From Neptunomonas sp. (GTDB taxonomy: Bacteria > Pseudomonadota > Gammaproteobacteria > Pseudomonadales > Balneatricaceae): a DNA stretch of 8,755 nucleotides. Shown here in pieces: positions 5,727 to 8,755 of this stretch (its first letter is position 1; the number at the start of each line of letters is the position of its first letter). The notes beneath the pieces are model-generated. The model was given only the letters and a program-made list of their open reading frames with translations, ran no database searches and was not told where the DNA came from. The DNA is taken from contig SDWN01000325.1 of assembly GCA_004195305.1 (NCBI GenBank), forward strand, positions 1-8,755. The letters are read 5' to 3'. The position numbers and the translations under genes were made by a program.

Positions 5727-5750
5727 AAAAGCCCCCTGCGATACCAGGGC
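5727..5750 (-). terminator. Intrinsic terminator of the RND permease gene
   Basis: Read on the minus strand, CCCTG (5745-5749) and CAGGG (5734-5738) form a stem around a 6-nt loop. GGGGC and then TTTT (5727-5730) follow. It starts 16 nt after the RND stop codon. Confidence 0.65.
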
Positions 5751-5765
5751 CGTGCTGCCGTACAT

Positions 5766-8755
5766 TTATAGCATCGACAAAGGACGGTAGGGGATCCGAT
5801 ACAGCAGGGTGAACAGCACCGGCACCACGATCAGGGTCAGGACCGTGGCAAAGCCCAGTCCGAACATGATGGTTACCGCCATGGACTCGAAGAAGGCATC
5901 AAACAGCAGCGGAATCATCCCCAGGATGGTGGTGATCGCCGCCATGGCCACCGGCCGCACCCGACTGATCGCCGAGTGAAACACCGCCAGGTAGGGATCC
6001 TTACCTTGAGATAGCTCCAGGTTGATCTGATCCACCAACACGATGCCGTTTTTAATCAGCATTCCCGACAGGCTGAGCAGCCCCAGCAGCGCCATAAAAC
6101 TGAAAGGCGCGCCCATCACCAGCAAACCGAACGAAACGCCAATCAACCCCAGCGGCACCGTGGCCCAAATCACCAGCGGCGCCCGAATCGAGTTAAACAA
6201 CAGTACCGTGATGATAAACATCGCCAGGTAGCCCAGCGGCAAGCCACCAAACAACGCCTTCTGAGCATCAGTGGAGGATTCATATTCGCCGCCCCACGCC
6301 ATCGTATAGCCTGGCGGCAGCGGTATCGCTTCGATCGCTGGCCTCACCCGCTTAAACAGGCTGGCGGCGGTTTCAGCCCCCAGCACATCAGGATCCGCCA
6401 TCACCGTAATGGTGCGCTTACGATCCCGACGCATGATCAGCGAGTCTTCCCAGTCGGCGTCAAAGCCGCGGGTCACCTGGGTGATCGGGATATAGGCGCT
6501 GGCGGCCTGACTGTAGATCTGCAGCTCAGCCAGACTGTCAATTGATAACCGCTCGGCCTGGGGCGCACGGGCGACGATCGGTAGCAATTGAGTGCCTCGC
6601 CGATAAAGCCCCACCTGCTGGCCGGAGAATCGGGTCTGCAGTAGCTGGTCGAGATCCTGCTTGCTGACCCCTACCCGCCTGGCCGTGGCCTCATTGAACT
6701 GCGGCCGGATCACCTTGGTCCGCGCACGCCAATCATGACGAATATTATGGGCGCCGGGATCGGCCTGCAACACCGCTATCGCCTGTCCGGCCAGCTGCCG
6801 CAGTCGATCGGGATCGGGACCGCTGAAACGCGCCTCGATCTTGGCATCCGTGGACGGACCGATCTCCATGCGCTTGATCTTGAACTGGGCCTGGGGGTAG
6901 TTGTTGGCCATATACGTACGCAGATCCGCCATGACGGGATCCAGGGCCTCCCGGTCCTGCACCCGAATGATCAGCTGACCGAAGGCGGCATAGGCTTTTT
7001 CCGGACCGTAGGTCAGCATAAAACGCGGCGCGCCCCGGCCCGTGGTCGTGGTGATCTGCTGCACCCGGTCCTGCTTGACCAGGTAGGCCTGGATCGACTC
7101 TAGATCTTTCTGGGTCTCGCGGATATCCGAGCCCTGATAACGCCAGTAGTCCAGGTAGAACATCGGCGTATTGGAGGGCGGAAAAAATGACTGCTTAACC
7201 TGGCCAAAGCCTGCGACTGCGGCGGCAAAGAGCACCACCATTAACAGCAGGGTCGGCACTCGATGGCGCATGCTGACATTCAACAGCGCCTTGTAGACGG
7301 TGAAGATCGCACCTTGATAGAGCTCGGCGTCATCCTCATCATCGATCTTAGCGTTCGGGTTCTCCCTGAACATCAGATCGGCAAAGAAGGGCGTCAGGGT
7401 GATAGCGGTGATCCAGCTCAACAACAGCGAGATCAACAACACCCAGAACAGGCTGCCGGCAAATTCGCCGGTGGCATCCGCCGATAGACCGATGGGCGCA
7501 AAGGCGGCAACAGCGATCACCGTGGCACCCAGCAGCGGCAGATTGGTCTGGCGAGTGATCGCCAGCGCCGCCTGCAGCTTGGTCTGACCTTTTTTAATCC
7601 CGACCAGAATACCTTCAGTTACCACGATGGCGTTATCCACCAGCATCCCCAGGGCGATGATCAGCGCCCCCAGAGAGATCCGCTGCAGGTCGATGGCGAA
7701 CAGTTTCATAAAGATAAAACTGCCGAGCACCGTCAACAGCAGAATCAGGCCGATCAGCACACCACTTTTGAGCCCCATGAAAACTAACAATACCGCAATC
7801 ACGATCGCCACCGCCTCGGCCAGGCTGAGCATAAAGCCCTGCATCGACTGGTCCACCTCGTTGGGTTGGTTATACACGCTGGCGACCTCCATGCCGATGG
7901 GGCGAACATATTCCAGCTCCGCCATGCGCTGCTCGAGCACCTGGCCGATCTCCACCACATTGACCCCGGAGGCAAACGAGACACCGAGCAACAAGGCCTG
8001 GCGGTTGTTGTAGTTGGTGATGTTTTGTGGCACTTCGGCATAGGTGCGGCTGATCTCGGCCACGTCGCCGAGATAGACCAGTTCAGAGCTGCCTGGATTG
8101 GAGATCAACAGCCCTCCCAGCTCTTCAACGCTTTGGAATTCACCGGAGGGGTGCAAGCGGATATATTCACCGCCGACCTTGACGCTACCGGCATTGGAGA
8201 CCTGGTTTTGGGTCTGCAGCAACTGGTAGATACGGCTCTGGGGAATCCCCAGGGTCGACAATTTGTTGCGGGCGATTTCAACGACCACCTGCTCCTGCTG
8301 CTCGCCCGCCACGGAGACCTTGCCTACCCCCTTGATCAACACCAGCTCGCGGCGCAGGTAGTCGACATAATCCTTGAGCTCTTCATAAGAGTAACCGTCT
8401 CCGCTGACTGCCAGCAGCACACCGAAAACATCACCAAAGTCATCGATCACCTTGGGCCTCATCACCCCGGGAGGCAGTCGGGGTGCCAGGTCGCTGATCT
8501 TGCGCCGCAGCTCATCCCAGATCTGTTTTAGATCCTCCTTGCGGTAGGTGTTTTTCATCTCGACGATAACCTGCGACATCCCCGCCGACGAGATCGAAGT
8601 AACAAAGTCGACGTAGGGCAGCTGCTGCAGGGCATTTTCTAGCGGATAGGTGACCTCTTCCTCCACCTGCGTTGGCGACGCCCCCGGATAGGCGGTGGTG
8701 ATCATCGCCATCTTGAGGGTGAATTCAGGGTCTTCCAGCCGACCCAGGCCATTAT
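5766..8755 (-). CDS. RND efflux permease, HAE1-type (N-terminus outside window)
   Basis: This is an inner-membrane proton-driven pump subunit that would export drugs or other amphiphiles through a periplasmic adaptor and an outer-membrane channel. The frame is open to the window edge, giving about 996 residues; roughly 30-40, including TM1, are missing. The first visible residues, GRLEDPEFTLK, are the usual sequence after TM1 in this subfamily. An in-frame ATG at 8709-8711 is internal. Counting from that Met, a porter region covers about 10-285, TM2-6 lie at about 290-445, TM7 at 483-503, a second porter at 505-815, and TM8-12 at 820-975. TM4 carries GMLVDNAIVV (D359-N360), where AcrB has Asp407-Asp408. 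The TM10 lysine of AcrB (Lys940) is kept in MLIKNGIVLVDQ (K887). The adaptor gene is expected just beyond the right edge. No regulator gene is visible, and the substrate cannot be inferred. Confidence 0.93.
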   Translation of the reverse strand, partial: NGLGRLEDPEFTLKMAMITTAYPGASPTQVEEEVTYPLENALQQLPYVDFVTSISSAGMSQVIVEMKNTYRKEDLKQIWDELRRKISDLAPRLPPGVMRPKVIDDFGDVFGVLLAVSGDGYSYEELKDYVDYLRRELVLIKGVGKVSVAGEQQEQVVVEIARNKLSTLGIPQSRIYQLLQTQNQVSNAGSVKVGGEYIRLHPSGEFQSVEELGGLLISNPGSSELVYLGDVAEISRTYAEVPQNITNYNNRQALLLGVSFASGVNVVEIGQVLEQRMAELEYVRPIGMEVASVYNQPNEVDQSMQGFMLSLAEAVAIVIAVLLVFMGLKSGVLIGLILLLTVLGSFIFMKLFAIDLQRISLGALIIALGMLVDNAIVVTEGILVGIKKGQTKLQAALAITRQTNLPLLGATVIAVAAFAPIGLSADATGEFAGSLFWVLLISLLLSWITAITLTPFFADLMFRENPNAKIDDEDDAELYQGAIFTVYKALLNVSMRHRVPTLLLMVVLFAAAVAGFGQVKQSFFPPSNTPMFYLDYWRYQGSDIRETQKDLESIQAYLVKQDRVQQITTTTGRGAPRFMLTYGPEKAYAAFGQLIIRVQDREALDPVMADLRTYMANNYPQAQFKIKRMEIGPSTDAKIEARFSGPDPDRLRQLAGQAIAVLQADPGAHNIRHDWRARTKVIRPQFNEATARRVGVSKQDLDQLLQTRFSGQQVGLYRRGTQLLPIVARAPQAERLSIDSLAELQIYSQAASAYIPITQVTRGFDADWEDSLIMRRDRKRTITVMADPDVLGAETAASLFKRVRPAIEAIPLPPGYTMAWGGEYESSTDAQKALFGGLPLGYLAMFIITVLLFNSIRAPLVIWATVPLGLIGVSFGLLVMGAPFSFMALLGLLSLSGMLIKNGIVLVDQINLELSQGKDPYLAVFHSAISRVRPVAMAAITTILGMIPLLFDAFFESMAVTIMFGLGFATVLTLIVVPVLFTLLYRIPYRPLSML

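Noticed and set aside
7866..8531. Open frame of about 221 codons on the plus strand opposite the RND permease gene
   Set aside because: It is fully antisense to a clear RND coding region and resembles no protein family. It is rich in His, Gln and Asp, as expected from a reversed reading of the gene.

Overview
The window looks like an ordinary chromosomal segment of a gammaproteobacterium. The adenylosuccinate lyase matches the Escherichia coli PurB type closely. The other genes (orphan periplasmic binding protein, HD-GYP protein, RND pump, DUF2064 glycosyltransferase) are common in free-living, often aquatic gammaproteobacteria. GC content is moderate to high, apparently a little over 50%, and the genes look uniform in codon use. 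I see no insertion sequence, integrase, tRNA, rRNA, CRISPR array or other sign of recent transfer. I cannot name the genus.

Layout, left to right. (1) 1-209, minus strand: the N-terminal part of a DUF2064-type (TIGR04282-like) glycosyltransferase, cut by the window edge. (2) 210-529: a divergent intergenic region with candidate promoters on both strands and three short inverted repeats. (3) 530-1477, plus: a divergent protein of the methylenetetrahydrofolate reductase (MTHFR) fold. (4) 1557-1587: a perfect 13-bp hairpin serving as a bidirectional terminator between this gene and convergent purB. (5) 1615-2982, minus: purB. (6) 3167-3988, plus: an orphan secreted solute-binding protein, divergent from purB. 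(7) 4084-4305, plus: a 73-residue four-cysteine protein resembling DUF1289, followed by a terminator. (8) 4456-5598, plus: an HD-GYP cyclic-di-GMP phosphodiesterase with a GAF-like N-terminus and a possibly structured leader. (9) 5599-5765: a convergent intergenic region with three hairpins. (10) 5766-8755, minus: an RND efflux permease lacking only its N-terminus, which lies outside the window.

The genes do not form one pathway. They are mostly single transcription units: de novo purine and AMP synthesis (purB), a possible folate/flavin-type enzyme, solute sensing or binding in the periplasm, c-di-GMP turnover and drug efflux. Perfect or near-perfect TATAAT boxes precede several of them, mostly without a convincing -35 box. 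I found no clear new multi-gene system. The points most worth a second look are the MTHFR-like protein that seems to lack the canonical catalytic acidic residues, the inverted repeats in front of it, the small four-cysteine protein, and the leader of the HD-GYP gene.
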